From contig CALMRI010000001.1 of NCBI GenBank assembly GCA_937776645.1, forward strand, positions 1-64,000: a stretch of 64,000 bases of DNA, given 5' to 3'. The notes beneath the pieces are model-generated. The model ran no database searches. It was given only the letters and a program-made list of their open reading frames with translations, and was not told where the DNA came from. A program made the position numbers and the translations under genes. The stretch is from an uncultured Alphaproteobacteria bacterium. Its GTDB lineage: Bacteria > Pseudomonadota > Alphaproteobacteria > Thalassobaculales > Thalassobaculaceae. This document shows positions 1 to 9,331 of this stretch, piece after piece; the stretch's first letter is position 1; each line of letters begins with the position of its first letter.

Positions 1-303
1 CAGGCAGAGGCGCTTGACGCGATGCTCGCGGAGAAGAGCCTTGAGATTGAGCACGTCATTGAACTCGCCGTCGACGAGACGATTCTCTTCGAGAGAATTC
101 GCTCACGAATCGCCGAAACGCCCGAAGCTGAACGTCGGGCCGACGACAACGAAGAGACGCTCCGCAATCGATTGAGTGTCTATCATGCACAGACTGCGCC
201 CATCCTTCCCTACTACAAGGGCAAGGGCGCCTTGAAGTCGGTGGACGGGATGGCGACGATGGATGAGGTTTCGACTCAGCTCGAAGCCGTGCTAAACGGT
301 TGA
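1..303 (+). CDS. adk: Adenylate kinase, C-terminal part
   Basis: The window opens inside this gene; about 100 C-terminal residues are present. Adenylate kinase interconverts ATP and AMP with two ADP in the cytoplasm. The visible part has the RADDNEETLRNRL segment with its conserved arginine, then a QTAPILPYY stretch and a VDGMATMDEV tail, all typical of the CORE domain end of bacterial Adk. Its place directly before rpsM matches the usual end of the spc/alpha ribosomal operon (secY-adk-rpsM-rpsK-rpoA-rplQ). The 178 bases to rpsM contain no other gene that I can support. Confidence 0.93.
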   Translation, partial: QAEALDAMLAEKSLEIEHVIELAVDETILFERIRSRIAETPEAERRADDNEETLRNRLSVYHAQTAPILPYYKGKGALKSVDGMATMDEVSTQLEAVLNG

Positions 304-481
304 TCCAGGCAAAACGCATGGCCAACCGAGTTGACTTGGGACAAAGCATCCGTATAATCCGGCGCCTCGGTCATGGCGGGGCCGCATCATTTCGCGCGAA
401 TGAAATTTCTTCGATCCACGATCAGCAAGACGATCGGTGGTCTGGGATGCTTATTCGCGCAGGAACAGGGGAGTTTAAGGC

Positions 482-851
482 GTGGCACGCATAGCGGGCG
501 TCAACATTCCGACGCAAAAACGCGTTGAAATCGCACTGACCTATATCTTTGGTATCGGTCGGACAACGGCGAGCCAACTTTGTCAGAAACTCGGGATCCC
601 GCGGGAGCGCCGGGTTCATGAGTTGATGGAGGAAGAGCTGTTGCGGTTGCGCGAGTCGATTGACCAGGACGTCGTCGTGGAAGGTGACTTGCGGCGGAAA
701 ACCGCGATGGACATCAAGCGGCTTATGGATTTGGGCTGTTACCGAGGTTTGCGCCATCGTAAGGGGCTTCCAGTTCGGGGGCAGCGAACCCACACGAATG
801 CGCGCACCCGGAAGGGGCCGGCGCGGGCGATTGCCGGTAGAAAAGAAATAA
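482..851 (+). CDS. rpsM: 30S ribosomal protein S13, with a one-base insertion near the end
   Basis: S13 sits in the head of the small subunit and contacts the P-site tRNA and S19. The protein starts [14 protein letters not shown] from GTG at 482, after a gggagtttaagg ribosome binding site, and keeps the [15 protein letters not shown] region. Read straight, the frame misses its stop after AGRK and runs on to 1408. Removing one A from the AAAA run at 841-844 gives the normal AGRKK ending and a TAA at 849-851, for 122 residues, the usual S13 length. Because S13 is essential, a sequence error is far more likely than a broken gene. It is co-directional with rpsK. Confidence 0.93.
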
Positions 852-887
852 CGACGGGCATCGCGCCCAGCGGAGCGACATTAGATC

Positions 888-1283
888 ATGGCAAAACAAC
901 CGACCCAGGCGCGTGTCAAAAAGCGCGAACGAAAGAATATCACGTCGGGCGTTGCCCATGTGAACGCGACGTTCAACAACACGATGATCACCATTACCGA
1001 CGCGCAGGGCAACACGATTTCCTGGTCGTCCGCGGGTGTCATGGGCTTCAAGGGATCGCGAAAATCGACTCCCTATGCGGCCCAGGTGGCCGCCGAGGAC
1101 GCAGGCAAAAAAGCTGCCGAGCATGGAATGAAAACCCTGGAGATCCAGGTGAGTGGCCCGGGGTCGGGGCGCGAGTCGGCGCTGCGCGCTTTGCAGGCGG
1201 TCGGTTTGAACGTGATGTCGATCCGCGACGTGACGCCGATTCCGCACAACGGATGTCGGCCGCCAAAACGTCGCCGGGTTTAA
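888..1283 (+). CDS. rpsK: 30S ribosomal protein S11
   Basis: S11 is part of the small-subunit platform and helps form the mRNA exit region. The 131-residue frame is intact, with the basic N-terminus, the [13 protein letters not shown] strand, the [14 protein letters not shown] segment and the family-typical end [14 protein letters not shown]. Length is normal. It lies between rpsM (37 bases upstream once that gene's frame is corrected) and rpoA, the standard alpha-operon order. Confidence 0.97.
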   Translation: MAKQPTQARVKKRERKNITSGVAHVNATFNNTMITITDAQGNTISWSSAGVMGFKGSRKSTPYAAQVAAEDAGKKAAEHGMKTLEIQVSGPGSGRESALRALQAVGLNVMSIRDVTPIPHNGCRPPKRRRV

Positions 1284-1401
1284 ATTTTGCGTCGTATTGG
1301 ACATTCAGTGCGGGGCATGAGGTTTGGGGGGCAGCGGAATATTTGCTGTTCCGAAACAGAGGGTGGCGAGCTTCTAGTGTCTCCATCTTGATGAGGTTGC
1401 T

Positions 1402-2421
1402 GTGGTAATTCAAAAAAACTGGCAGGCGTTAATCAAGCCGAACAAGCTCGATATCCAACCCGGGATGGATCCGGTTCGGACCGCCACGGTGGTGGCGGAG
1501 CCATTGGAGCGCGGGTACGGCTTGACCCTTGGAAACGCGTTGCGGCGTATTCTGTTGTCGTCCTTGCAGGGCGCGGCGGTGACCTCGGTACAGATTGAGG
1601 GAGTGTTGCACGAATTCTCCTCGATCCCCGGTGTCCGCGAGGACGTTACCGACATGGTTCTCAACATAAAGGGGATCGCCGTTCGCATGCATGGCGATGG
1701 CCCGAAGAAGATGCGCCTCAAGGCCGAAGGGCCTGGCGAGGTGACGGTGGGGATGATTGAAACCGGCGCCGATATTGAGATAATGAATCCCGATATGGTT
1801 TTATGTGCCCTTGACAAGGGGGCGGTCCTGACCATGGAATTCACTGTTGAGTCGGGCAAAGGCTATGTTCCGGCGAACGTGAACCGACCGGAGGATGCGC
1901 CGATTGGTCTGATCCCAGTTGACGCGGTCTTTAGCCCGGTTCGTCAGATCACCTATAAGGTCGACAATACCCGCGTCGGGCAGGTTACCGATTATGACCG
2001 TTTGTCGATAACGGTTGAGACAAACGGCACGATGACCCCTGAGGACGCTGTTGCCTATGCGGCGCGCATTCTTCAGGACCAATTCCAGCTGTTCATCAAT
2101 TTCGACGAGCCGAGCCACGCTGTCGAAGCGGATGAGGCACGCGAGCTGCCGTTCAACAGAAACTTGCTTCGTAAGGTTGATGAACTCGAGCTTTCGGTTA
2201 GGTCGGCTAACTGCCTGAAAAATGACAACATTGTCTATATCGGCGATCTGGTTCAAAAGAGTGAACCGGAGATGCTTCGGACGCCGAACTTCGGCCGCAA
2301 GAGCCTGAATGAGATCAAGGAAGTGCTGTCGACGATGGGATTGTCGCTGGGTATGGAGATCTTGAATTGGCCGCCGGACAATATCGAAGAATTGGCCAAA
2401 AGGCTCGAAGAGCCGTTCTGA
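1402..2421 (+). CDS. rpoA: DNA-directed RNA polymerase subunit alpha
   Basis: The alpha subunit dimerises to scaffold RNA polymerase assembly, and its C-terminal domain contacts UP elements and activators. The 339-residue frame is complete. The N-terminal domain (about 1-230) shows [20 protein letters not shown], the classical dimerisation segment. The C-terminal domain (about 250-320) has [13 protein letters not shown] and [16 protein letters not shown], the helix-hairpin-helix DNA-binding part. A GTG start at 1402 follows a gatgagg site; an ATG inside would remove conserved sequence. The 118-base gap after rpsK is ordinary for this operon. Confidence 0.97.
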   Translation: MVIQKNWQALIKPNKLDIQPGMDPVRTATVVAEPLERGYGLTLGNALRRILLSSLQGAAVTSVQIEGVLHEFSSIPGVREDVTDMVLNIKGIAVRMHGDGPKKMRLKAEGPGEVTVGMIETGADIEIMNPDMVLCALDKGAVLTMEFTVESGKGYVPANVNRPEDAPIGLIPVDAVFSPVRQITYKVDNTRVGQVTDYDRLSITVETNGTMTPEDAVAYAARILQDQFQLFINFDEPSHAVEADEARELPFNRNLLRKVDELELSVRSANCLKNDNIVYIGDLVQKSEPEMLRTPNFGRKSLNEIKEVLSTMGLSLGMEILNWPPDNIEELAKRLEEPF

Positions 2422-2458
2422 CCAGGCCACAGAGAAGTATGAATTAGGAGTAGGATCG

Positions 2459-2896
2459 ATGCGCCACCGCAAGGCAGGACGCCATCTAAACAGGACGTCC
2501 AGTCACCGTAAGGCGATGTTTAAGAACATGGCCAACGCGCTGATTAAGCATGAACAGATCATGACGACCTTGCCCAAGGCGAAAGATTTGCGCCGGGTCG
2601 TGGAGAAGTTGATCACGCTGGGCAAAAAAGAATCCTTGCACGCACGCAGGCAGGCCTTTGCCCAGCTTCGCGACGATGGCATGACCAAAAAATTGTTCGA
2701 TGTCTTGGCCAGCCGATACAAGGAACGTAACGGTGGCTACACTCGCGTTATGAAGGCCGGTTATCGGTACGGTGATAGTGCGCCGATGGCGGTGATTGAG
2801 TTGGTTGATCGTGACGAGGACGCCCGGGGGCTGGAATCTGGCCCGGTTCAGGGGGCCGACGAAAGTCTCGACGCGCCGATGCCGGCGACCATCTGA
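2459..2896 (+). CDS. rplQ: 50S ribosomal protein L17
   Basis: L17 lies near the peptide exit tunnel of the large subunit. The 145-residue protein starts [20 protein letters not shown], with an upstream aggagtagg site, and keeps the [10 protein letters not shown] and [15 protein letters not shown] motifs. The tail after about residue 120 is acidic and variable, as in other alphaproteobacterial L17 proteins. It is the last gene of the operon and is followed by a strong hairpin. Confidence 0.97.
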   Translation: MRHRKAGRHLNRTSSHRKAMFKNMANALIKHEQIMTTLPKAKDLRRVVEKLITLGKKESLHARRQAFAQLRDDGMTKKLFDVLASRYKERNGGYTRVMKAGYRYGDSAPMAVIELVDRDEDARGLESGPVQGADESLDAPMPATI

Positions 2897-2945
2897 CGTT
2901 TTGGTTCCGCCCATCGCTTTTTGCGGTGGTTCGACATGATAAAAC

Positions 2946-2980
2946 CAAGCGACCGCCTTTCCTAGAAAGGCGGTCGCTTG
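2946..2980 (+). terminator. Hairpin after rplQ
   Basis: A perfect inverted repeat: 16-base arms at 2946-2961 and 2965-2980 around the three-base loop CTA. It lies about 50 bases after the rplQ stop, where the ribosomal operon should end. The T-run after it is weak (catttc), so termination by hairpin alone is likely but not certain. The symmetry would let it work from either strand. Confidence 0.7.
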
Positions 2981-3156
2981 CATTTCACATCATCGGTTCC
3001 GCGGCGCAGTCTTGCTTGGGTACTAAAGTATCCCCAAATGCTCCTGCAATCCTGGTCTGTCGGGGTATAATCTGATCCCGACGGGGCCGTATGGTTACTA
3101 TGGGGTCGGCGGCTGAGCGTTGATTGCAGGGGTGAGGCGATGGCGGTGGGTGAACG

Positions 3157-4614
3157 ATGACTGTGGTCTCGACGATATTCCAATGTTTCCGCGTCGTTTC
3201 TCGGCACCCGTGTTTCCTTGACGTCTGGGTGGCCCTGGTGGTGGTCATGAGCCTGAGCACCGGTGCTGTTGCTAAGGATGCGCCCCGCTCTCGTGATCAG
3301 ATCACTCTCAGTTTTGCTCCGTTGGTTCGCCAGACCGGGCCGGCAGTGGTAAATATTTTCGCCAAGACGGAGGTGGCAGAGCGGCGGACTTCACCGTTGT
3401 TTGACGACCCGTTCTTTCGCCAGTTCTTCGGCAATATGTTTCCCGGGCAACCACGTCGCAGAAGCCAGAAATCCCTCGGGTCTGGAGTGATTCTTGACCC
3501 GAATGGCCTTATCGTTACGAATCACCACGTCATCGCCAATGCGACGCAGGTAAAGGTGGTACTGTCCGATCGACGGGAGTTTGACGCCGAGGTGCTGTTG
3601 AAGGATGAGCGCACGGATTTAGCCGTATTGCGGATTGATGCGGGGCGCGAGAAACTGCCTTATGTCGAGATACGGGACTCAGACACCGTCGAGGTTGGTG
3701 ACTTGGTTCTGGCGATAGGTAATCCCTTTGGTGTCGGTCAGACAGTGACTAGCGGGATAGTTTCGGCGCTTGCCCGCACGGCCATCGGCATCACCGATTA
3801 TAGTTTCTTCATTCAGACCGATGCCTCGATCAATCCGGGTAACTCCGGTGGGGCCTTGATAGCTATGGATGGTCGTTTGATTGGCGTCAACACGGCTATA
3901 TTCAGCAACAAAGGTGGGGGCGGTGGCTCAGTGGGAATCGGTTTTGCGATTCCCTCCAATATGGTTGGCACAGTGCTCCAATCAGCGAGGGATGGGCGAT
4001 TGATCCGGCCTTGGCTTGGCGCGGCCGGGCAGACGGTTACGCCGGACTTGGCGGAGCAGTTCGGCCTCGACCGGCCGAGCGGAGTGATCATCAACGCGGT
4101 TTTCCCGGGTGGACCAGCGGACCGGGCCGGCCTGGCGATTGGCGACGTGGTGGTTTCAATCGCTGGCAAAGGCGTCGATGATAACGATGCGCTGCGTTAC
4201 CGCATCGCAACCTTGCCGATAGGTAAGACAGCCAAGGCGCACGTCATCCGTAAGGGTCGCCATTTGGCGCTTGACCTCGCCCTTGATGAACCACCGGCCA
4301 AACCCGCCGCTGATATTACCAACATCGATGGCCGCAATCCGTTCAGTGGCGCCCGGGTGGCAAATTTGTCGCCGGCTTTCGCGTTGGAAAATGGCCTGGA
4401 TGACATGGCGCGGGGTGTCGTCGTGCTTGGCGTGCGCCGGGGCAGTGTCGCTGATAACCTACAACTCAGAGACGGTGACATCGTTATGGAGGTTAATGAT
4501 AAGGAAATTGCCTCAGTGCGTGATCTGACTAAAGCCGTGAGAAAGTCGCATAAAGTTTGGCGCATTCAGATCCGACGCGGCGATAAGGTGCTGCGGACGG
4601 AAATTAAAGGGTAG
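3157..4614 (+). CDS. Do-like periplasmic serine protease (DegP/HtrA family)
   Basis: This 485-residue protein should degrade or refold damaged envelope proteins. A hydrophobic N-terminal segment (about 20-38) ending near AVAKD looks like a signal peptide or anchor. The trypsin-like domain carries the full triad: His124 in TNHHVIANA, Asp154 in RTDLAVLRI and Ser230 in NPGNSGGAL. Two PDZ domains follow (about 275-370 and 385-480). Length and architecture match DegP/DegQ rather than the one-PDZ DegS. It lies between rplQ and rarA, a common arrangement in Rhodospirillales (family knowledge). The rarA start is one base after this stop, so the two are probably co-transcribed. Confidence 0.92.
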   Translation: MTVVSTIFQCFRVVSRHPCFLDVWVALVVVMSLSTGAVAKDAPRSRDQITLSFAPLVRQTGPAVVNIFAKTEVAERRTSPLFDDPFFRQFFGNMFPGQPRRRSQKSLGSGVILDPNGLIVTNHHVIANATQVKVVLSDRREFDAEVLLKDERTDLAVLRIDAGREKLPYVEIRDSDTVEVGDLVLAIGNPFGVGQTVTSGIVSALARTAIGITDYSFFIQTDASINPGNSGGALIAMDGRLIGVNTAIFSNKGGGGGSVGIGFAIPSNMVGTVLQSARDGRLIRPWLGAAGQTVTPDLAEQFGLDRPSGVIINAVFPGGPADRAGLAIGDVVVSIAGKGVDDNDALRYRIATLPIGKTAKAHVIRKGRHLALDLALDEPPAKPAADITNIDGRNPFSGARVANLSPAFALENGLDDMARGVVVLGVRRGSVADNLQLRDGDIVMEVNDKEIASVRDLTKAVRKSHKVWRIQIRRGDKVLRTEIKG

Positions 4615-4615
4615 C

Positions 4616-5920
4616 ATGATGGCCGGCCTGTTCGAGGCGCAAGAATCCCGCCCCTTGGCCGACCGCATGCGTCCGGCCAAGCTGGAGGACGTGGTCGGGC
4701 AGGATCACCTTTTAGCGCTGGAGGCCCCGATAGGCCGGATGCTGGGTCAGGGGCGAATTGCCTCGATGGTGCTTTGGGGCCCGCCGGGATGCGGTAAAAC
4801 CACCTTGGCGCGCCTGATGGCAGGCAAGGTTGACCTGGCTTTCGAGCCGCTATCCGCCGTGTTCTCCGGGGTCGCTGATTTGCGCAAGGTCTTCGAGCGG
4901 GCCCGCGAGCGCCGAAACATGGGGCAGGGGACCCTGTTGTTTATTGACGAGGTGCATCGTTTTAACCGGGCGCAACAGGATGGTTTCCTCCCCTATGTCG
5001 AAGATGGCACCGTAGTCCTTATTGGCGCCACCACCGAGAACCCGTCTTTTGAATTAAATGCCGCTCTGCTGTCGCGCTGCCAGGTATTTGTGCTGCGCCG
5101 GTTAGACGATGCGGCTCTTGAAGGCTTGTTGGTACGCTCGGAGGAGACCGAGGAGCGTGGGCTTCCCCTGGATGAGAGCGGACGCACGGCGGTTAAGGCA
5201 ATGGCCGATGGTGACGGTCGCTTCTTGCTTAATCTTGTCGAGGAACTGTTTCGCTTGCCAGCAGAGCCGATCCTGGATTCCTCGGGAGTTGCCGCGACGG
5301 TTCAGCGCCGGGCGCCGGTCTATGACAAGAATAAGGAAGAGCATTACAACCTGATAAGCGCGTTGCATAAATCAATGCGCGGTTCCGACGTCGATGCGGC
5401 CTTGTACTGGTTGGCCCGGATGCTGGCGGGCGGCGAGGATCCTGCCTATATCCTGCGTCGGCTTACCCGGTTCGCCTCCGAGGACATCGGCATGGCCGAT
5501 CCTCAGGCTTTGCCGCATGCCCTGGCGTGCTGGGATGCCTATGACCGAACCGGCTCTCCGGAGGGGGACCTCAATATTGCCCAATGTGCGGTTTATCTGG
5601 CGACTGCCCCGAAATCGAATGCGACCTACAAGGCGTTTAGCGCTGCTGGTCGAGCGGCGCGGATGACCGGATCACTGGCCCCGCCGGCGCATATTTTAAA
5701 CGCGCCGACCCGGTTGATGAAGGATCTCGGCTATGGTTCCGGCTATGCCTATGACCACGACACCGAGGATGGGTTTTCCGGACAGAACTATTTCCCGGAT
5801 GGGATGAAGCGCCAACGTTTCTATGGCCCGGTCGAACGGGGTTTCGAGCGTGATATAGCCAAGCGCCTGGCTTATTGGGACAAGCTCCGGGCACGCCGCC
5901 ACTCAGGCGGATCGAGTTGA
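4616..5920 (+). CDS. rarA: Replication-associated recombination protein A (AAA+ ATPase)
   Basis: RarA/MgsA acts at stalled replication forks and resembles clamp-loader ATPases. The 434-residue frame shows Walker A GPPGCGKT at 55-62, Walker B LLFIDEVHRF at 107-116, sensor 1 in GATTENPSFE and the C-terminal tetramerisation region with SEDIGMADPQAL and LGYGSGYAYDHD. Length is normal. The start could be either of two adjacent ATG codons (4616 or 4619). It follows the protease gene by one base. Confidence 0.95.
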   Translation: MMAGLFEAQESRPLADRMRPAKLEDVVGQDHLLALEAPIGRMLGQGRIASMVLWGPPGCGKTTLARLMAGKVDLAFEPLSAVFSGVADLRKVFERARERRNMGQGTLLFIDEVHRFNRAQQDGFLPYVEDGTVVLIGATTENPSFELNAALLSRCQVFVLRRLDDAALEGLLVRSEETEERGLPLDESGRTAVKAMADGDGRFLLNLVEELFRLPAEPILDSSGVAATVQRRAPVYDKNKEEHYNLISALHKSMRGSDVDAALYWLARMLAGGEDPAYILRRLTRFASEDIGMADPQALPHALACWDAYDRTGSPEGDLNIAQCAVYLATAPKSNATYKAFSAAGRAARMTGSLAPPAHILNAPTRLMKDLGYGSGYAYDHDTEDGFSGQNYFPDGMKRQRFYGPVERGFERDIAKRLAYWDKLRARRHSGGSS

Positions 5921-5954
5921 TGGTTCCGGTTTCAGAGCGAGGATCGAGGCCTCG

Positions 5955-6842
5955 ATGAGCGGTCACGACTTTAACCAGTTCATCGGTATCGACTGGTCCG
6001 GGGCCAAAGGGTCGGCGCTTTCCGGTCTGCAGATTGCCGTGGCGGAGCCAGGTCAAGGCGCTCCGGTTCTTGTGCGGCCGCCCACAGGGCGCTGGTGGAC
6101 CCGTCCGACCGTGCTGGACTGGTTGATGGACCGATTAAGGGCGACGCGGGTTCTGGTGGGGTTCGATTTCGCCTTTGCCTATGCCTACCAGGACTTTGAC
6201 AGTTATTTCCCCGAGACCGAGCCATCCCCGGGCAACGCTCGCGATCTTTGGGCGCTGGTTGAGGAGGTTTGCCAGGACGTGCCCGAGCTTTATGGCGCGC
6301 CATTCTATTATCGCGAAGACCTGGCATTTCACCGCCATTTCCTGAGCCCGGCTGGTAAGGGCGATCTTTATACCTCGCGCCGCCGCTTGACCGAGGTCGC
6401 CTGTGCCGTCGTCACGTCGCCACACCCAGTAATGAAATGCGTTGGCGCAGCTAATGTAGGCACCGGCTCGCTTGCCGGTATGCGGCTGCTGCACCGCTTG
6501 AAACGGGACATGGACAATCATGTCGCGGTTTGGCCGTTCGAGGACCTTGATGGTCGCTCTGCCCTGGTTGAGATCTTTCCCCGGCTCTATTTCAAGCGTG
6601 CCGGGGTTGATCCCAGGGCATGGCGGGACCGGGCGGCGCTGGACCGAGCCTTGGCCCATTACGGATCATCCGCCCCGGCCGCGGAATGGCAGCCCGCGCG
6701 CGAGGATGAGCCTGACGCGTTGATCTCGGCAGCGGCCCTCAGGGCGCTGTCACCAAGTCCTGCAATCTGGTCGACCCCCCTGGGTTTTGCGTCCGCGAAA
6801 CGGGCCGAGGGCTGGATATTTGGCGTTGACTGGAGTAGCTAG
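5955..6842 (+). CDS. DUF429-like predicted RNase H-fold nuclease
   Basis: A 295-residue soluble protein with no signal peptide. Motifs resemble the DUF429 group of predicted RNase H-like nucleases: FIGIDWSGAKG at the N-terminus (first acidic strand), VGFDFAFAY (about 72-80), EIFPRLYFKRAG (about 209-220), DEPDALISAAALRAL (about 252-266) and the C-terminal EGWIFGVDW. The spaced acidic residues suit a two-metal nuclease fold, but the substrate is unknown and activity is inferred from fold alone. It lies between rarA and crcB on the same strand with short gaps. Assignment to the family is by motif only. Confidence 0.6.
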   Translation: MSGHDFNQFIGIDWSGAKGSALSGLQIAVAEPGQGAPVLVRPPTGRWWTRPTVLDWLMDRLRATRVLVGFDFAFAYAYQDFDSYFPETEPSPGNARDLWALVEEVCQDVPELYGAPFYYREDLAFHRHFLSPAGKGDLYTSRRRLTEVACAVVTSPHPVMKCVGAANVGTGSLAGMRLLHRLKRDMDNHVAVWPFEDLDGRSALVEIFPRLYFKRAGVDPRAWRDRAALDRALAHYGSSAPAAEWQPAREDEPDALISAAALRALSPSPAIWSTPLGFASAKRAEGWIFGVDWSS

Positions 6843-6849
6843 TCAGCTG

Positions 6850-7231
6850 ATGAAGCTCATCCTTGCAATAGCCCTTGGCGGCGCCATCGGCGCGGTTGCC
6901 CGATTCCAGTCAATTGGCCTCCTCACCCGATGGTTCGGCTTAGGGGTTTCCCTACGGCACATTGTTCGTCAATGTCGTCGGATCTTTCGTCCTGGGCTTG
7001 TTCGTCGAGTTCCTTGTCTCCAAGCTGAACAGCAGTCCGGAACTGCGGGCCTTCTTCGCCGTTGGCGTGCTCGGCGCTTTCACGACTTTCTCCAGTTTCG
7101 CGCTCGACGTCTCGGTGTTGAGTGACCGCGGTAACCTGCTTGCCGCAGGGGCTTACGTAGCGGTTTCAGTGGTGTTGTCGATTGCCGGCTTGTTCTTTGG
7201 CCTGTGGCTGATGCGGAGTTTTCTAGCATGA
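6850..7231 (+). CDS. crcB: Fluoride channel CrcB/Fluc, one-base frameshift
   Basis: CrcB is a small dual-topology membrane protein that exports fluoride. It begins MKLILAIALGGAIGAVARF at 6850. The conserved sequence then continues in another frame as FVNVVGSFVLG and GAFTTFSSFALD, both diagnostic. Removing one G from GGGG at 6943-6946 joins the frames through GFPYGTLFVNVVGSF and gives 126 residues with four hydrophobic segments, the normal size. The stop overlaps the rluC start (ATGA at 7228-7231), so the genes are translationally coupled. I read the insertion as a homopolymer error. Confidence 0.88.
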
Positions 7232-8236
7232 CTGGCGTGCAGACCCTTACCGTTGCGACGGATGATGTTGATATCCGTCTCGACAAGTGGTTCAAGCGGC
7301 ATTTTCCGGCGCTGGGCCATGGCCCACTTGAGAAAATGCTTCGTACTGGTCAGGTCCGCGTCGACGGGCGCAAGGCTAAGGCCGGACAGCGTCTGGAGCA
7401 GGGTCAATCGATACGTGTGCCGCCGATCGATGAGGCGGCTACCGTCCGCTCGCGGGCGAGGGCCGAACCACCGGCGCAGGCGCCGGGGTGACGAGGAACT
7501 GGCGGAGCAGCTTTCCGGCCTGATTCTGTATATGGACGACGAGGTTCTGGCGATCGACAAGCCGCCCGGCCTGCCGGTTCAGGGCGGAACCGGATCACCG
7601 CGTCATGTTGACGGTGCGCTGGACGGATTGTGCTTCGAAATGCCGAAACGCCCGAAGCTGGTGCATCGCTTGGACAAGGACACATCGGGTGTTTTGCTGC
7701 TGGCCCGCACTGTCCAGGCGGCGCGGTGGCTGACCGAGGCGTTTCGCCATCGCTCGGCCCGCAAGACCTATTGGGCGGCGGTGGTCGGCCAGCCCCGGTT
7801 TTCCAAGGGCACCATCGATCTTCCCATTGCCAAGTTGCCGGGACGAGCCGGTGAGAAAATGGCCGTCGACCGCGAGCAAGGGCAGCGAGCGACCACTGAT
7901 TATGCGGTGGTTGAACAACTGGGAAGCCGAACCGCCTGGGTCGCGCTCCGGCCGCGCACCGGACGGACTCACCAGATCCGTGTCCATATGGCGGCGCTGG
8001 GGCAGCCGGTTCTTGGCGACGGTAAATATGGTGGTGAGCGGGCGTTCCTTGAGGCTGTCGGCCTGTCCCGTAAGTTGCATTTGCATGCCCGTTCTATCGC
8101 GATTAAGCGCCCGAATGGGTCATGGTTGGAAGTCGAGGCGCCGCTGCCGGAGCATATGGCTCGAACCTGGAGTTTCCTCGGCTTCGACATGGAAAGCGCC
8201 GCCAATCCCTTCCTGGATGAGGAAGAGGATCCGTGA
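7228..8236 (+). CDS. rluC: Ribosomal large subunit pseudouridine synthase C, one-base frameshift
   Basis: RluC isomerises specific uridines of 23S rRNA. The first frame (ATG 7228) encodes an S4-like RNA-binding domain, VDIRLDKWFKRHFPAL to RVDGRKAKAGQRL. The catalytic domain follows in the next frame with HRLDKDTSGVLLLAR, whose Asp is the nucleophile, then RTGRTHQIRVHMAALG and LHLHAR. Dropping one G from GGGG at 7485-7488 joins them in the variable linker and gives about 335 residues, the normal length. The start overlaps the crcB stop and the end overlaps the next gene's GTG start. Confidence 0.9.
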
Positions 8237-8934
8237 CCGGCGACAGCCCTCTACGCCTCGCCGTCTTTGATCTGGACGGCACCCTGGTAGATAGTCAACA
8301 CACCATTATTTCCTCGATGCGCGCTGGCTTTGAAAGCGAGGGTCTGATGCCGCCGGAGCCGGCGGTTGTGCGTTCGGTTATCGGCATGTCTTTGGACGCC
8401 GCGATCGAGCGGATAAATCCTGATGTGCGAGGTCTGCAGGCCCAACGGGTCGCCGCAGGCTTTAAACATCATGCCCATGCCGCGCAGGACCACGGCGACA
8501 ACGCGCGACCGGAGCCGCTGATGCCGGGCACCCGAGGCGCGCTCGATCGTCTGGAGAGCGCCGGCGTCCTTTTGGCAATCGCGACCGGGAAGGGGCGGGC
8601 GGGGCTGATTTCGGTGCTGGAAGCGCATGGATTGCTGAGCCGTTTCGTGTCGCTGCAATCGGCGGATGACGCACCTGGCAAGCCGAACCCAACGATGCTG
8701 CGCCGGGCGATCGCCGAAGCGGGGGCTGAGGAGAGAGATAGCGTGATGATTGGTGATACGGTTTTCGATCTACAAATGGCGCATAATGCAGGTGTAAAGA
8801 GTATCGCCGTGACCTGGGGCTATCATCAGGTCGAGCAATTGCGCTCGGCCCGACCCTATGCAGTGATCGACCATTTCAAGGAACTTGATGGTGTGATCGA
8901 GAATATGTCCGGCCAAACCACGGAGCAGTTGTAG
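8233..8934 (+). CDS. HAD-superfamily hydrolase, phosphoglycolate phosphatase-like
   Basis: The 233-residue protein has the HAD motifs in order: LAVFDLDGTLVDS (motif I, nucleophile Asp and acid/base Asp), IATGKGRAG (motif II Thr), a lysine in PGKPNPTML (motif III) and MIGDTVFDLQMA (motif IV). An alpha-helical cap lies between motifs I and II. The substrate cannot be told from sequence; Gph-like is the best guess. The GTG start at 8233 overlaps the rluC stop (GTGA). In alphaproteobacteria this gene commonly sits between rluC and the ATP12 gene (family knowledge). Confidence 0.85.
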   Translation: MTGDSPLRLAVFDLDGTLVDSQHTIISSMRAGFESEGLMPPEPAVVRSVIGMSLDAAIERINPDVRGLQAQRVAAGFKHHAHAAQDHGDNARPEPLMPGTRGALDRLESAGVLLAIATGKGRAGLISVLEAHGLLSRFVSLQSADDAPGKPNPTMLRRAIAEAGAEERDSVMIGDTVFDLQMAHNAGVKSIAVTWGYHQVEQLRSARPYAVIDHFKELDGVIENMSGQTTEQL

Positions 8935-8939
8935 CGAAG

Positions 8940-9331
8940 GTGTTAAAAATTCTGCTCAGCATACTGCCGGTGGTTGTCGTCCTCACCGGAGGCGGCGCTG
9001 CCTATATTTCGACCCTTGATTTCAATAGCTACAAGGGCGCGATACAGGAGGAAGTGAGAAGGCGACCCGTGCGCGACCTGGTGATCGCCGGTGACATTGG
9101 ACCTTGAATCGTCGCTGACGACCTGGCTGACGGATTTCCGGTGTCGCGGTCCCAGAATGGCCCCTGGTGTTCGAAGCCGGGCAGGGTGGCGGTGGCGCGC
9201 TTGACGGTCGTGGTCGCGCTGATGCCCGGCTTTCCAGAAAAGTTGAAGTGCAGCGGGTGGTGTCGAAAGACGTCGAGGCCGCCGCTGGAAACCGACGATT
9301 GTTCGACAGCTTGAAGAAAGTGACCGAATGA
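8940..9331 (+). pseudogene. Remnant of an AsmA-like gene, N-terminal part only
   Basis: From a GTG at 8940 the frame reads a hydrophobic anchor (VLKILLSILPVVVVLTGG), then LDFNSYKGAIQEEV and RDLVIAGDIG, the start of AsmA-family proteins. It stops at about 9106. Matches continue in other frames: LESSLTTWLTDF, NGPWCSKPGRVAVARL, VVALMP and KVEVQRVVSKDVEA, ending at a TGA overlapping the next ATG. AsmA proteins are usually several hundred residues, so most of the gene is gone. AsmA proteins act in outer-membrane lipid transport; this remnant should not. The match is from remembered family patterns, hence modest confidence. Confidence 0.5.

Noticed and set aside
482-1408. A 308-residue reading frame starting as S13
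   Set aside because: Only the first 122 residues are S13; the rest is out-of-frame rpsK caused by one extra A at 841-844.
3061-3080. TATAAT at about 3066 as a promoter for the protease gene
   Set aside because: The -10-like hexamer is good, but no matching -35 element lies at the right distance.
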